This document shows positions 55,600 through 64,000 of a stretch of 64,000 nt of DNA, piece after piece. The notes below the pieces were generated by a model. The model saw nothing but the letters and a program-made list of their open reading frames with translations, ran no database searches and had not been told where the DNA came from. The position numbers and the translations under genes are program-made. How positions within the stretch are numbered: the first letter of the stretch is position 1; each line of letters begins with the position of its first letter. The DNA lies in the NCBI GenBank assembly GCA_021030915.1, contig JAGEMR010000006.1, positions 310,001-374,000 on the forward strand, written 5' to 3'. This DNA is from Astrothelium macrocarpum (lineage: Eukaryota > Ascomycota > Dothideomycetes > Trypetheliales > Trypetheliaceae).

Positions 55600-55917
55600 C
55601 TTGTTTTAACCAGCTGACCAGTCAGCGCAGAAGTCGCTTCGGCTCATCGAGCGATTGCAATGGCTCCTATAGAGCAATGCGACGGAGATCCATGCATGAA
55701 AGAGCTGACTCCAAAATTGTGGGAGTCAGCTAAAAAAGCAACACGTCCAAGAAGGTTAAGATGGTGTTGACAGACAACAGGTTGGTCCCTGCATTTTCCC
55801 GCGTGCCGTTGAGGTCATCCCGTGATTTCGCGTCTTTCCAGCTTGAGCCCTGAACATGGGGTCCGTGACTGTTCCTGCAACGAATTCAAACTTTCAGGAA
55901 CATGAAACCCAGTCGCA
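55600..55917. promoter_or_regulatory. Shared intergenic promoter of kinesin-3 and TRM5
   Basis: 318 bp between the divergent ATGs (55599 minus, 55918 plus), almost the same spacing as the NBL1/RPN10 pair. No specific motif assigned. Confidence 0.45.
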
Positions 55918-57526
55918 ATGACAGTGGTTGACTGCGAAAGCCCGGCCGGAATGTTCAGGCCACCAGTAAATCGCGCTATGCGATCTTTGGACAGAACGTT
56001 CTTTCAGAAACGAGTACCAATTTGTGCTGCACGAGTCCAGGACAACAAAACGATATCTAAATGTCGTTCAGAATTGCAGCGGAGTCAAGACCTTCTGAAG
56101 TTGGACCGAATCGCCAATGTGCAAGCTGACCCATTCGAGGGGAATTCCGGACGGAAGTGTCTTCTTCTTAAGCCTGAAATAGAAGAGCAAGGTGAGCAAT
56201 TTGACGGCAATGCAATCGTCACTTCGAGCATACATAAGCTGATTGGAACAGACAGACTCGTCAACTTGGAGTACAAAGTTACATGAACTTGTGGCAGCGC
56301 AGCAGCTCGCCGTGATACCTTATGAATTAGATCTTGACTACGATTATTGGACATCTCGTACGAACCAATGGGCTCGAATAGGGAGCTTTTCTTACTAATA
56401 TACGTAGATGATATACTGAGTTCTATCCTTCCTCAAGATGAGGCTGGTGAAATTCCTTCGGGATTTTCGATAGTGGGTCACGTTGGTGCGCTGTTCCTCG
56501 TTAAAGAACGACAAGCCTTTCGGAGTAAGCTGACCTTTCAAAGCACATTTGAATCTACGGGAGCAGTATTTGCAACACAAGCATCTAGTCGCGCAGGTTA
56601 TCATGGACAAAAACCATAGTGTCAAGACCGTGATAAACAAAATTGACGATGTAGGCGAGGAAAACGAGTACCGCACCTTCAAGTACGAAGTCTTGGCCGG
56701 CAATGGCGATATGAATGTGGAAGCTCGAGAAGAAGATTGCACGTTTTGTTTCGATTACTCAAAGGTCTATTGGAACCCGAGGCTCCATACCGAGCACCGG
56801 AGGCTCGTTGAGAAGTTCCAAGAAGGTGAGGCAGTCTGTGATGTTATGGCAGGTATCGGTCCTTTTGCAGTCCCTGCTGGAAAGCGACGTGTTTTCGTGC
56901 AAGCGAATGATCTCAATCCTGATAGCCACAGAGGTTTATTGTATGCCATTAAACGTAACAAGGTATACATGCAATCGAATTCTTCAGCGAGCCAATCGAT
57001 GCTGATGGAATAGGTTGATAAATTTGTGGAACCCTTCAATGAAGATGGGCATATTTTCATCAAAACGGCGACAAATGCTCTTCTAAACTCCAACCGGTAT
57101 GTGGATATCAAGACCACTTCAGCGAACGGGAATTCAAGACCACCGGATAGAGCCAAGAAAGTGTTGGAAACGAGACGGTTGCACCAACCCAAAACCTTTA
57201 ATCATTATATCATGAATCTTCCAGCGAGTGCCATAACTTTCTTGCCCTCATTCATTGGTCTCTACTATGGACAAGCTCAATTATTCAGCCCTCATACCGA
57301 GACACTTTTACCAATGGTGCACGTTTATTGCTTCAGTACCAAGAGCGACGATAATGTGGAAGAGAGGATCAAGATCTGCAAAGAAATCTCGCAGCAACTT
57401 GAATACGAGATCACATCTGACACACTAGAATTAGAGATTCACGATGTGAGGGATGTCGCTCCAAATAAGAGAATGTTTTGTGCAAGTTTTAGACTACCAG
57501 CCGAAGTAGCATTTCGAGAAAGTTAA
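55918..57526 (+). CDS. TRM5: tRNA (guanine-37-N1)-methyltransferase Trm5
   Basis: Five exons (55918-56191, 56256-56357, 56408-56485, 56544-56962, 57014-57526), giving 461 residues. Exon 1: 'MFRPPVNRAMRSLDRTFFQK', 'ISKCRSELQRS', 'GRKCLLLKPEI'. Exon 2: 'VIPYELDLDYDYWTS'. Exon 3: 'HDILSSILPQDEAGEIPSGF', 'SIVGHV'. Exon 4: 'AHLNLREQYLQHKHLVAQV', 'INKIDDVGEENEYRTFKYEV', 'DYSKVYWNPRLHTEHRRLVE' and the SAM-binding 'VCDVMAGIGPFAVPAGKR'. Exon 5: 'FNHYIMNLPASAITFL' with the catalytic NLP-type motif. Trm5 makes m1G37 next to the anticodon, preventing +1 frameshifts, and also serves mitochondria in yeast. In raw six-frame view the gene looks shattered, but every junction has GT-AG ends and restores a conserved block, so it is intact. 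The 64-nt first intron uses the second of two AG (ACAGACAG). Confidence 0.93.
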
Positions 57527-57622
57527 TAGAAGTGAGGATCAATAATCACTAAGCATCATGCTCTAACTAAATTTTTTGGAGCGACAGGCAGGTCTATCAT
57601 GCTGTAGAGAATGGAACGCACA

Positions 57623-57640
57623 ACGTCTCATGAGAGACGT
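57623..57640. repeat. Perfect 7-bp inverted repeat
   Basis: ACGTCTC - ATGA - GAGACGT. It is a short perfect palindrome with a 4-nt loop at the edge of the repeat-bearing spacer. Confidence 0.8.
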
Positions 57641-57739
57641 GTGATAGATGTCTCATAATGCCAAACGAAAAACCTATACTATAAAAACACACCAAGAGAT
57701 AATACCACGGTAGAGCAAGATGCAAGTACGACCAGACAA

Positions 57740-57876
57740 GACGTAAACAAAAACGGCTGGCCTTATGTGTAAGAAAGACGTAAACAAACCCTAAGAAGGA
57801 GACAGAAAAAGACGCAAACAAAGCCAGCTAAACAGGACGTAAACATGAATAAGAAGCTTGAGTCAAGGCGTAAATC
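57740..57876. repeat. Five dispersed copies of a GACGTAAACA word
   Basis: Exact at 57740, 57778 and 57836; one-base variant at 57811 (GACGCAAACA); looser at 57867 (GGCGTAAATC). Spacings are 38, 33, 25 and 31 bp. Flanks are A-rich. Confidence 0.75.
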
Positions 57877-58147
57877 TTGACGAAACAAAAGCAGGCACGG
57901 CAGGTAATCTGAGGTCAAACCTCGTTATAAATATATAGAGCAAAGCGTGATTCTTATCTTAGCGTTGCTGGGTCTTTATCGAACATTTCCGTGGACTTAC
58001 AATGTCTCCGCCAAGGAATCCTAGTATATCTAGACTATCGCACTATTTCCCGTGAATGTCCGTCACATTAACAATGTCTACAAAAGTCAGATCCTCTGAG
58101 TCCTCTCGCGCCTGCCCAGGGGCTCTACTCTTACTGAAAGAACCACC

Positions 58148-59253
58148 ATGACAAGTCTTGCAAATGACCATGCCCGAAACGGAGTTGCAGATTTGGATGC
58201 CTTTTCCCCATATCGCTCCGATGGAAAGCTAGTATGTCGTTAGGAATGATTCTTTTGATTGGCAGGCACTGATCGAGATCAGTACGGTTTTGTGTGCGTC
58301 GTGACTGGGGCTACCCAACATATTGGAAAAGCCATTACACATGAGCTGGCCGGTGGGTGTTCATGTATAACTTTGCAACTTTTGACATCATCTCGCTAAA
58401 AGACACGTAGCTCATGGTGCTGCTTGCGTATACGGTATGGAATTCCGTTGCTTCTATCTCGTCGAGCGTTTTGATCTGACAGTTTCTCCGATTACCAGCA
58501 TGCACAAGCACGCCCGGGGAAGACTACCAGCAACTCTCAGAAGAGATCCACAAGATCTACCCCAACACCAAAATAATTGGCTATCCCTACAAGCTTACCT
58601 CTGAAGAAGACACGCTTGCGCTCATCGATGACGTCCTCAACACCTGGGGCCGCCTCGATGTTTGGGTCACCTCGTCTGGTCTCCTTGGACCACCTTCTAT
58701 TGCCGATACTAGCCCATCAGACCTCTTGAAATGCTTCGAAGCAAATAGCATGGCGCCTTTCTTCGCTCTCAAGTATGCCCCACCTGCGATGGCGAAAACC
58801 ACACCCAAAGGGAACTATCCCAATGCGGCACCAAAAGACCAAAAGTATGGGAGCATTGTGGTGGTCAGCAGCGTCGCAAGTACATATGGGGGATGCTGGG
58901 GTCCTTGCTTCACGATGAGTTCACACGCGGCATTGGGGGTGGTGAGAGCTGGGGTCGCAGTACTGAAGGGAACTGGGGTAAGGATCAATTGCATAAGTCC
59001 AGGTCAGATTGACATTGGCGTGGATTTGAAGGCATTTGATATGAGGGGGATGAATAGCCAGCTGCCACCCAGTAGCTTGCAAGGGGAGGAGGCGCAGAAG
59101 AAACATATTGGGCTGGAGAGAGCAGGACTAGCACAAGAGGTCGGGAGAGTCGCTGGATTCTTGGCGAGTGGGTTCAGTAGCTATATTACAGGGGCTAATC
59201 TGGTCGTCGACGGTGGCGCGTCCACGATGAGTCCATTGACTTTGCCCATCTAG
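58148..59253 (+). CDS. Short-chain dehydrogenase/reductase-like protein, catalytic residues replaced
   Basis: Four exons (58148-58231, 58283-58352, 58411-58434, 58499-59253), giving 310 residues. The Rossmann start is 'YGFVCVVTGATQHIGKAIT', then 'HGAACVYACTSTPG', 'NTWGRLDVWVTSSG', 'NSMAPFFALKYAPPAM', 'SIVVVSSVASTYGG' (Ser kept), 'FTMSSHAALGVVRAG', 'VRINCISPGQI', and the end 'FLASGFSSYITGANLVVDGG'. That is the full classical SDR fold, but the Tyr-x3-Lys pair is Thr (about 198) and His (about 202), and the glycine motif TGxxxGxG reads TGATQHIG. Loss of both catalytic residues suggests a non-catalytic or altered protein. The first intron uses acceptor GATCAG at 58282; the nearer GGCAG breaks the frame. 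Exon 3 is only 24 nt. It is followed 310 bp later by a questin-oxidase-like gene on the same strand. Confidence 0.8.
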
Positions 59254-59565
59254 AATAGATGACTTAGCTTGGGGGAGATCTTCTCACTTCTACAGATGAT
59301 TCATCATTGCTAAAACATTTCTTCTTCCCCCAGAAGGAAGGAAAAGAGTTAGATGGTGCAAGGAAACCGAGATCGCCAGAGTAGTCGATGGTGTATCTTT
59401 TTTAGGAAATCTGCACCCCGCAGTTGATCAGCATCATCTTGCATTCCCATGCTCAAAATTATCGGACCACATTTTACATAACTACACCCTTGATTTCGTA
59501 TTGCATAGATCAAAAGCCAAGATATCCCGAAGAAATACCCCCCGAATAGTCGGAAGTTTGCAGAC
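59254..59565. other. Spacer between SDR and questin-oxidase-like gene
   Basis: 312 bp holding the SDR 3'UTR and the next promoter; the frame 59349-59639 minus is a shadow. Confidence 0.5.
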
Positions 59566-61021
59566 ATGTTCGCGTCTTTCTCCATTCCGTTTGGAATTCC
59601 AAAATTCGGTTTTGGAAATAGCAAGGTCCAGGCCATCAAACTTCCATCAGTCGATATTCACGATGTCGAGACGGCAACGGACAGACGCTCCAGGGCTTTG
59701 AAACATCTTCTCAAGGCAAATCATGCCACTCATTCAATTATCTATCATAATCTCCAATTCCACAACCACGCGCCACATGTACGTACTTTGAAGCCGATGG
59801 TTCCGAGTCGATTACTGAGTATCAAATTGAGATCCTAGGTTCAGCATTTTTACTTGGAGCCTCACCAGAACAGTTGAACACAATTTATGATGTGGAGTCC
59901 AAGTTGCTGGAGCCTTGGCGCGACTCTCCTGGAGAAATTATCTTGGAAGATTGGCGAGACTTTCTGGGTAAAAGAGAGTGAGTATTTGTCTGAAATTTCT
60001 ATGTCTCAAGGCGGAAATCTAATGTTGAAAAGCTATCAAAGAGCTTACATAGACTTTTTCGAGGATCAGCTGGTACGCAATGGGTATGACTGGAAGCGGT
60101 TAGTGGAAGACTTCATGTACAAAGGTAAAAACCCGTTGATCAATAACGTCGTTGCTGGACGTAAGAATCTTTCCTCGCTAGGCCGACATCCTGATTGCTG
60201 ATGTCTATTAGTTGGTCATCCTTTGATCCATTTGGGATACGCCTACGAGTTGAAATCCGGGACAGTAGCCATTGAAGCACTTGCTTTGACGACATGCTTT
60301 TACAATTATATGCACAAGTACTTGGATGATCCAAGTTATACCAAACCTGCAAGCTATTACACTACATCGTTGCTAGAAGCGCTTCACAAGATAAGTGTCG
60401 ATGAACGGTTTGATGGCATATTCGAAGAGCAGGGGGCCGAGGAAATCGAACCTCTTTTCGACAAGAAAGAAGATGTTGTACTCGATCACTGGAACGCGTG
60501 GCAGATTGATCAACCGGAGAAGCAGTTTGAAGAATCTCAAAGAGCTGCTGCTGCCTTACTGGTAGGAACACACAATGACACGGCCAAGTTCGATTTCTTC
60601 CTCGTCCATTTGCTAACGAGCTCGCACGCTGTGCGGATACTGCTTCCACTCATTCCGGCCAAGTTTCACATCTCCCTTGTTCGGCAATGGTGGCTTTTCA
60701 CTATCACAGCATACGTGCAACAACTTCGATTACCAATCAAATTGGAGAGAATCGAGGATTACGACGTCAAAGGACGGGACTGGAAGTTTGTGGACGACAG
60801 AGCGGTCAACTCTAAATGGGCGACAGACGCTCACTTTGTAAAAGGTACATTACGCAATGAACTTTCTGTTGGACCGATTCATTTGTACTAACATCTTGGC
60901 TGTAGCACTTCGTGCACTGAAAGAAGCAGCAAAGACTTGTGGCGATGATTCAAAGTTCTTTTTGAAAGCAGCCGTCAAATTTGCTGACGAGTTCAATGAT
61001 TGGGGAGGTTCCGGAAATTGA
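59566..61021 (+). CDS. Questin-oxidase-like protein (DUF4243)
   Basis: Five exons (59566-59778, 59832-59977, 60033-60160, 60212-60844, 60906-61021), giving 411 residues. Family blocks: 'ALKHLLKANHATHSIIYHNL', 'FHNHAPHILGSAFLLGASPE', 'DYQRAYIDFFEDQLVRNGYD', 'AGLGHPLIHLGYAYELKSGT', 'EALALTTCFYNYMHKYL', 'FFLVHLLTSSHAVRILLPLI', 'LRALKEAAKTCGDDSKFFLK' and the end 'FADEFNDWGGSGN'. Homologues include the Baeyer-Villiger-type questin oxidases (GedK) and AflY/HypX of aflatoxin clusters, but many members lie outside clusters. The conserved His residues of the family are present. For exon 2 I chose acceptor TTGAG at 59831, giving 'PHILGSA'. A donor four bases later (CATGTAC|GTACTT) with acceptor CCTAG would give 'PHVRSA' instead. 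No targeting signal is obvious. Confidence 0.85.
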
Positions 61022-62152
61022 GTCGAGAGGATGAGCAGCTCATCAAGAAACACAGACTGTTTTAAGGTAAATATGCATAACAGTACCAATGAAGATGAAG
61101 GAGGATGTTCATGCGACAAAGCTTCGTAGAGGCTGGACGCCTGGGCCTGAAAAGGCCAAACTTAGCTCAAAATCCTGCAAGTGATGTCTCCACCGGCAAT
61201 ATTAGCCACGTGCGTCATTCACTCATGGAACAATCAAGTTGGCAATGAAGCTTGCTGACGTTGGGGTTGGACAAGTTCAACTGAGACACGACACCCTACA
61301 TGGGGTTGTTGAACCCATGAATGTTTGTTTGCTTGAGGAGAACTGACAAAGTGATGATTAAGGTTGTGGCGTGCGGTACGCTACCAACTCTAAGTGGACC
61401 GTTGCCATAAGCCAGTCTTAGCCTCTCGGCTTCAAATTAATAGATAGCTCTAGCTCCTAGCTGCAGCCGTAGGCCGGTGAATGTCTAAGCAATTCTCCAA
61501 GATAAATAATACATGTGGCAGCCTGATCCGGCCACCGAGGCTCTTTTTCTTTGGACGTGACCTTAAATTGGCCCTTTCTAAGATAATCATTAAAGATACA
61601 CCACGTATCGACTCAGAAGAAAACAAGCGTTCTCGGTAGTTCGGCATCGTCAGACCGTGATTGAGCGTGTGATTTTACAAGCTCGCCACCCTAGTAACGC
61701 AGCACTCAGCAACGCGGCAACATAGGAATCTGCCTTGATTTTCGAGAATCCGGTTTTCGATGCCATCGGGAAATGCGACTTTTACATGGACAGATGAAAC
61801 ATACGCCTTCACGATTCGGTTAGCGGGCATAGCGATTGCTCACCGCCGCCCCGATTGTCCTTGAACAGAGCACGGAGTACTTGAGCACGAAGCGAGGGTA
61901 TTTCGGTGTGCCGCCCTGATTGAACAGCCGAAGCTTGGCTGTGACATCACCCCCAATAAACCCTCATCATAATCTCAACCTTCCGTGGTATCAACCTAAG
62001 CCACCCCAATTCTATTCTACCTCGCACCTTTCCGTCTTCCGGCCAAACCCGAGACCATTGTTTTGATTTTTCTTCCTGCCTGCTGTCCCAACCTGTGCAC
62101 GACGTTCTGCTTTTTGCTTCTCCGCGCGTGAGTCGGAGCGTCCAAAACAGAC
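61022..62152. other. Intergenic between questin-oxidase-like gene and DPS1
   Basis: About 1.1 kb. A minus frame at 61450-61647 is unsupported. From about 61940 the sequence turns pyrimidine-rich and A-poor, likely the DPS1 promoter and leader. Confidence 0.45.
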
Positions 62153-64000
62153 ATGTCCCTCAAAAAAGCTCTCGGTCGCTTCAGAGCGGGCAGTAATGCC
62201 TCAAGCGATGATGAGGGCAGCCGAAACAGAAGTCCTGCTCTAGACAGCCCTGTGCGCCGTTCCTTTGACAGCCCGCGACAATCCGGTGACCTTGGTAGAC
62301 GCTCTGCTGACAGTCCGAGACTCAATGGTCTCCTTCACCCCAAGACCGATGAGAGCGCTCAATCTGGTGGGTCTAGCAATCGTCGTTCGATAGGACCAAT
62401 CAAGTCGGTCAAGACGCTACTCCACCTGGACCGTGACGACGAAGACGAATTATCAGACAGCAGTACGCCTCTGAATCGCGATGGCGAGAAGATGAGCAAG
62501 AACCAACAAAGGAAACATGAGAGGCACGCGTCGCAAGAAGCGAGAAAGAAGGAAGTTGAGGAGAGAGAAGATGCAGCTCGTCAACGACAGCAGGATATGG
62601 AGCAGCGCGCCATAAGAGAGCTTTCGCCAGAAGAAAGGGCACTTTACGGATCTTTCCCCGTCAACAACTACGCTGGCACATGGGCCCATGAGAAGCGCCA
62701 TGATCTACGAGACATCGCTTCTGCCAAGGTTGGCGAAGAAGTTGTTTTCCGAGCCCGAATTCATCATGTAAGGAAAATGAGCGCCAAACTCGTGTTCTTC
62801 CTTCTTCGCCAGCAAACGATTACCATCCAAGGCGTCTTGCAAGAGCACGGCCACGTTTCGAAATATTTTGTGTATTGGGCGGAACATCTCGATGTAGAAG
62901 ACATTGTACTCGTTAAAGGTATTGTACAGGAACCGAAAGCCAAGCAAGGAGAAATTACGGGAGCATCAATCCACAATGTTGAAATTTCAATCCATGAGCT
63001 TCACATTGAAGGAGAGGTCATCGAAGCCCTACCGTTTTCTGTCCATGAGGCAGAGGTCAATGAAGCAAAAGAAGAACGAGAAAAGACTGGTCGTGTTGTG
63101 GTATCGGACAGGGCGCGCCTCAGCAGTCGTATTCTAGATTTGCGTACTACTGCCTCTCAAAGCATATTCCGCATTCAATCTGGAATGTGCCATCTTTTTC
63201 GCAATTATCTCGACTCTCAGGGCTTTATTGAAATCCATACGCCCAAATTGCAAGGAGGTGCAACCGAATCCGGTGCCAGTGTCTTTAAGGTTGATTACTT
63301 TGGACGACCTGCATTCTTGGCACAATCGCCACAGCTTGCCAAGCAAATGAGCATATCTGCTGATTTTGGAAGAGTATATGAGATTGGACCTGTTTTCCGT
63401 GCCGAAAACAGCAATACACATCGGCACATGACAGAATTCACCGGCATGGATCTGGAGATGGCCATTGACGAGCATTACCACGAGGTCTTGCGCATGCTGG
63501 ATAATACCTTCAAATTCATCTTCAAGGGTATCTACGAACGTTACCGCCACGAAATAGATACCGTCAAGGAACAGTTTCCTCATGAGGACCTGGTTTGGTT
63601 GGATGAAACCCCCAGAATTCCATTCGCTCAAGCTATCCGTATGCTCAACGAATCCGGTTATAGGGACGAGAGAGGAAACGAATTGGATGAAAATGAAGAC
63701 ATTGGTACAAAGGATGAGATTCAACTTGGTCGACTGGTGAAAGAGAAATACAAAACCGACTTCTACATCATTGACAAATTTCCTACCTCTGCACGACCAT
63801 TCTACACAATGCCAGATCCTGAAGACCCCAACGTTACAAACTCATTTGATATCTTCCTTCGCGGCCAAGAAATTCTAAGTGGAGCGCAGCGTATTCATGA
63901 CGCCAAAACACTGATCGACAAAATGGAACGGATGAAGGTCGATCCAAAATCCATGGAAGAATACATTCAAGGCTTTGAGTGGGGAGCACCGCCACATGGA
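62153..64000 (+). CDS. DPS1: Cytoplasmic aspartyl-tRNA synthetase (3' end outside window)
   Basis: The frame is open from ATG 62153 to the end of the window: 616 residues without an intron. The N-terminal ~170 residues are a Ser/Arg-rich then highly charged extension (three D-S-P motifs; 'KKEVEEREDAARQRQQDME'). The OB-fold anticodon-binding domain follows ('VVFRARIHHVRKMSAKLVFF', 'ITIQGVLQEH', 'VEDIVLVKGIVQEP'). The class II core reads 'RILDLRTTASQSIFRIQSGM', motif 1 'FIEIHTPKLQGGATESGASV', 'FGRPAFLAQSPQLAKQM', and motif 2 'FGRVYEIGPVFRAENSNTHR' with 'HMTEFTGMDLEMA'. Then come 'FYIIDKFPTSARPFYTMPDP' and 'SFDIFLRGQEILSGAQRIHD'; motif 3 lies just past the visible end ('WGAPPHG' is its start). 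It charges tRNA-Asp. The extension is longer than in the ~557-residue yeast enzyme. Confidence 0.95.
   Translation, partial: MSLKKALGRFRAGSNASSDDEGSRNRSPALDSPVRRSFDSPRQSGDLGRRSADSPRLNGLLHPKTDESAQSGGSSNRRSIGPIKSVKTLLHLDRDDEDELSDSSTPLNRDGEKMSKNQQRKHERHASQEARKKEVEEREDAARQRQQDMEQRAIRELSPEERALYGSFPVNNYAGTWAHEKRHDLRDIASAKVGEEVVFRARIHHVRKMSAKLVFFLLRQQTITIQGVLQEHGHVSKYFVYWAEHLDVEDIVLVKGIVQEPKAKQGEITGASIHNVEISIHELHIEGEVIEALPFSVHEAEVNEAKEEREKTGRVVVSDRARLSSRILDLRTTASQSIFRIQSGMCHLFRNYLDSQGFIEIHTPKLQGGATESGASVFKVDYFGRPAFLAQSPQLAKQMSISADFGRVYEIGPVFRAENSNTHRHMTEFTGMDLEMAIDEHYHEVLRMLDNTFKFIFKGIYERYRHEIDTVKEQFPHEDLVWLDETPRIPFAQAIRMLNESGYRDERGNELDENEDIGTKDEIQLGRLVKEKYKTDFYIIDKFPTSARPFYTMPDPEDPNVTNSFDIFLRGQEILSGAQRIHDAKTLIDKMERMKVDPKSMEEYIQGFEWGAPPHG

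Larger units (their letters stand above)
57527..58147. other. Repeat-bearing spacer, possible transposon remnant
   Basis: About 620 bp. It contains a 7-bp-arm hairpin (57623-57640), five spaced copies of a GACGTAAACA-like word (57740-57876), a TATAAATATATAG box (57926-57938) and an imperfect 26-bp direct repeat (57982-58007 and 58054-58079). No protein of a transposon is encoded. A solo LTR is possible but no target-site duplication is visible. Confidence 0.45.

Noticed and set aside
55918..57013. TRM5 as a pseudogene with stops and frameshifts
   Set aside because: Each apparent break falls exactly on a GT-AG intron and splicing restores conserved Trm5 blocks; the gene is intact.
57603..58001. 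Definite solo LTR
   Set aside because: TG/CA ends and a TATA box can be proposed, but the 5-bp flanks ('catgc' and 'atgtc') do not match and there is no second copy in the window; reported only as a possibility.
62017..62325. 102-codon minus-strand open frame
   Set aside because: Antisense of the DPS1 N-terminal extension.

Overview
The window is chromosomal DNA from a filamentous ascomycete (Pezizomycotina). The gene set is fungal (SLA1, PEX6, ERG26, TRM5, RPN10, Trs23, a kinesin-3 of the UncA type). Almost every gene is broken by short introns of about 50-70 nt with GT-AG ends and a CTAAC/CTRAY-like branch site, and the genes lie on both strands without operons. The sequence does not fix the class; the C2H2 factor, NB-ARC-TPR proteins and secreted protein would fit a Dothideomycete. 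All multi-exon models below were built by hand from reading frame, splice consensus and family conservation.

Layout. 0-11.9 kb: 3' end of a double-BRCT gene, the endocytic adaptor SLA1, an NTF2-like protein with a striking repeated aromatic/acidic motif (minus), a DUF423/TMEM256 membrane protein, a glutathione S-transferase (minus) and a five-exon CYSTM microprotein gene (minus). 12.5-19.1 kb: two tandem NB-ARC-TPR (fungal NLR-like) paralogues on the minus strand with identical exon architecture, including an intron inside the P-loop. A decayed copy of the 3' end of the neighbouring borealin gene lies between them, which shows that the pair arose by segmental duplication. 20-31.8 kb: borealin/NBL1 and RPN10 (divergent), TRAPP subunit Trs23 (start codon split by an intron), an E2 with two UBC domains, ERG26, a HECT_2/UBE3D-type E3 and a secreted protein. 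31.8-35.8 kb is gene-poor.

35.9-50.2 kb: a large C2H2 transcription factor with a 5'UTR intron, an unrecognised membrane protein with three identical-spacing C-X2-C-X3-H-X3-C knuckles (minus), a steryl ester/triacylglycerol lipase (minus) and PEX6. 50.6-57.5 kb: kinesin-3 (minus), divergent from TRM5. 57.5-61 kb: a repeat-bearing, possibly transposon-derived stretch, then an SDR whose catalytic residues are replaced, followed on the same strand by a questin-oxidase-like (DUF4243) gene. 62.2 kb to the end: cytoplasmic aspartyl-tRNA synthetase, running off the window.

Most of the window is core housekeeping: endocytosis, peroxisome import, ER-Golgi tethering, the proteasome, tRNA modification and charging, and sterol synthesis. 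The accessory parts are the NLR pair, the secreted protein, the gene-poor stretches and the SDR/questin-oxidase pair. I see no rRNA, tRNA, CRISPR array or intact transposon.
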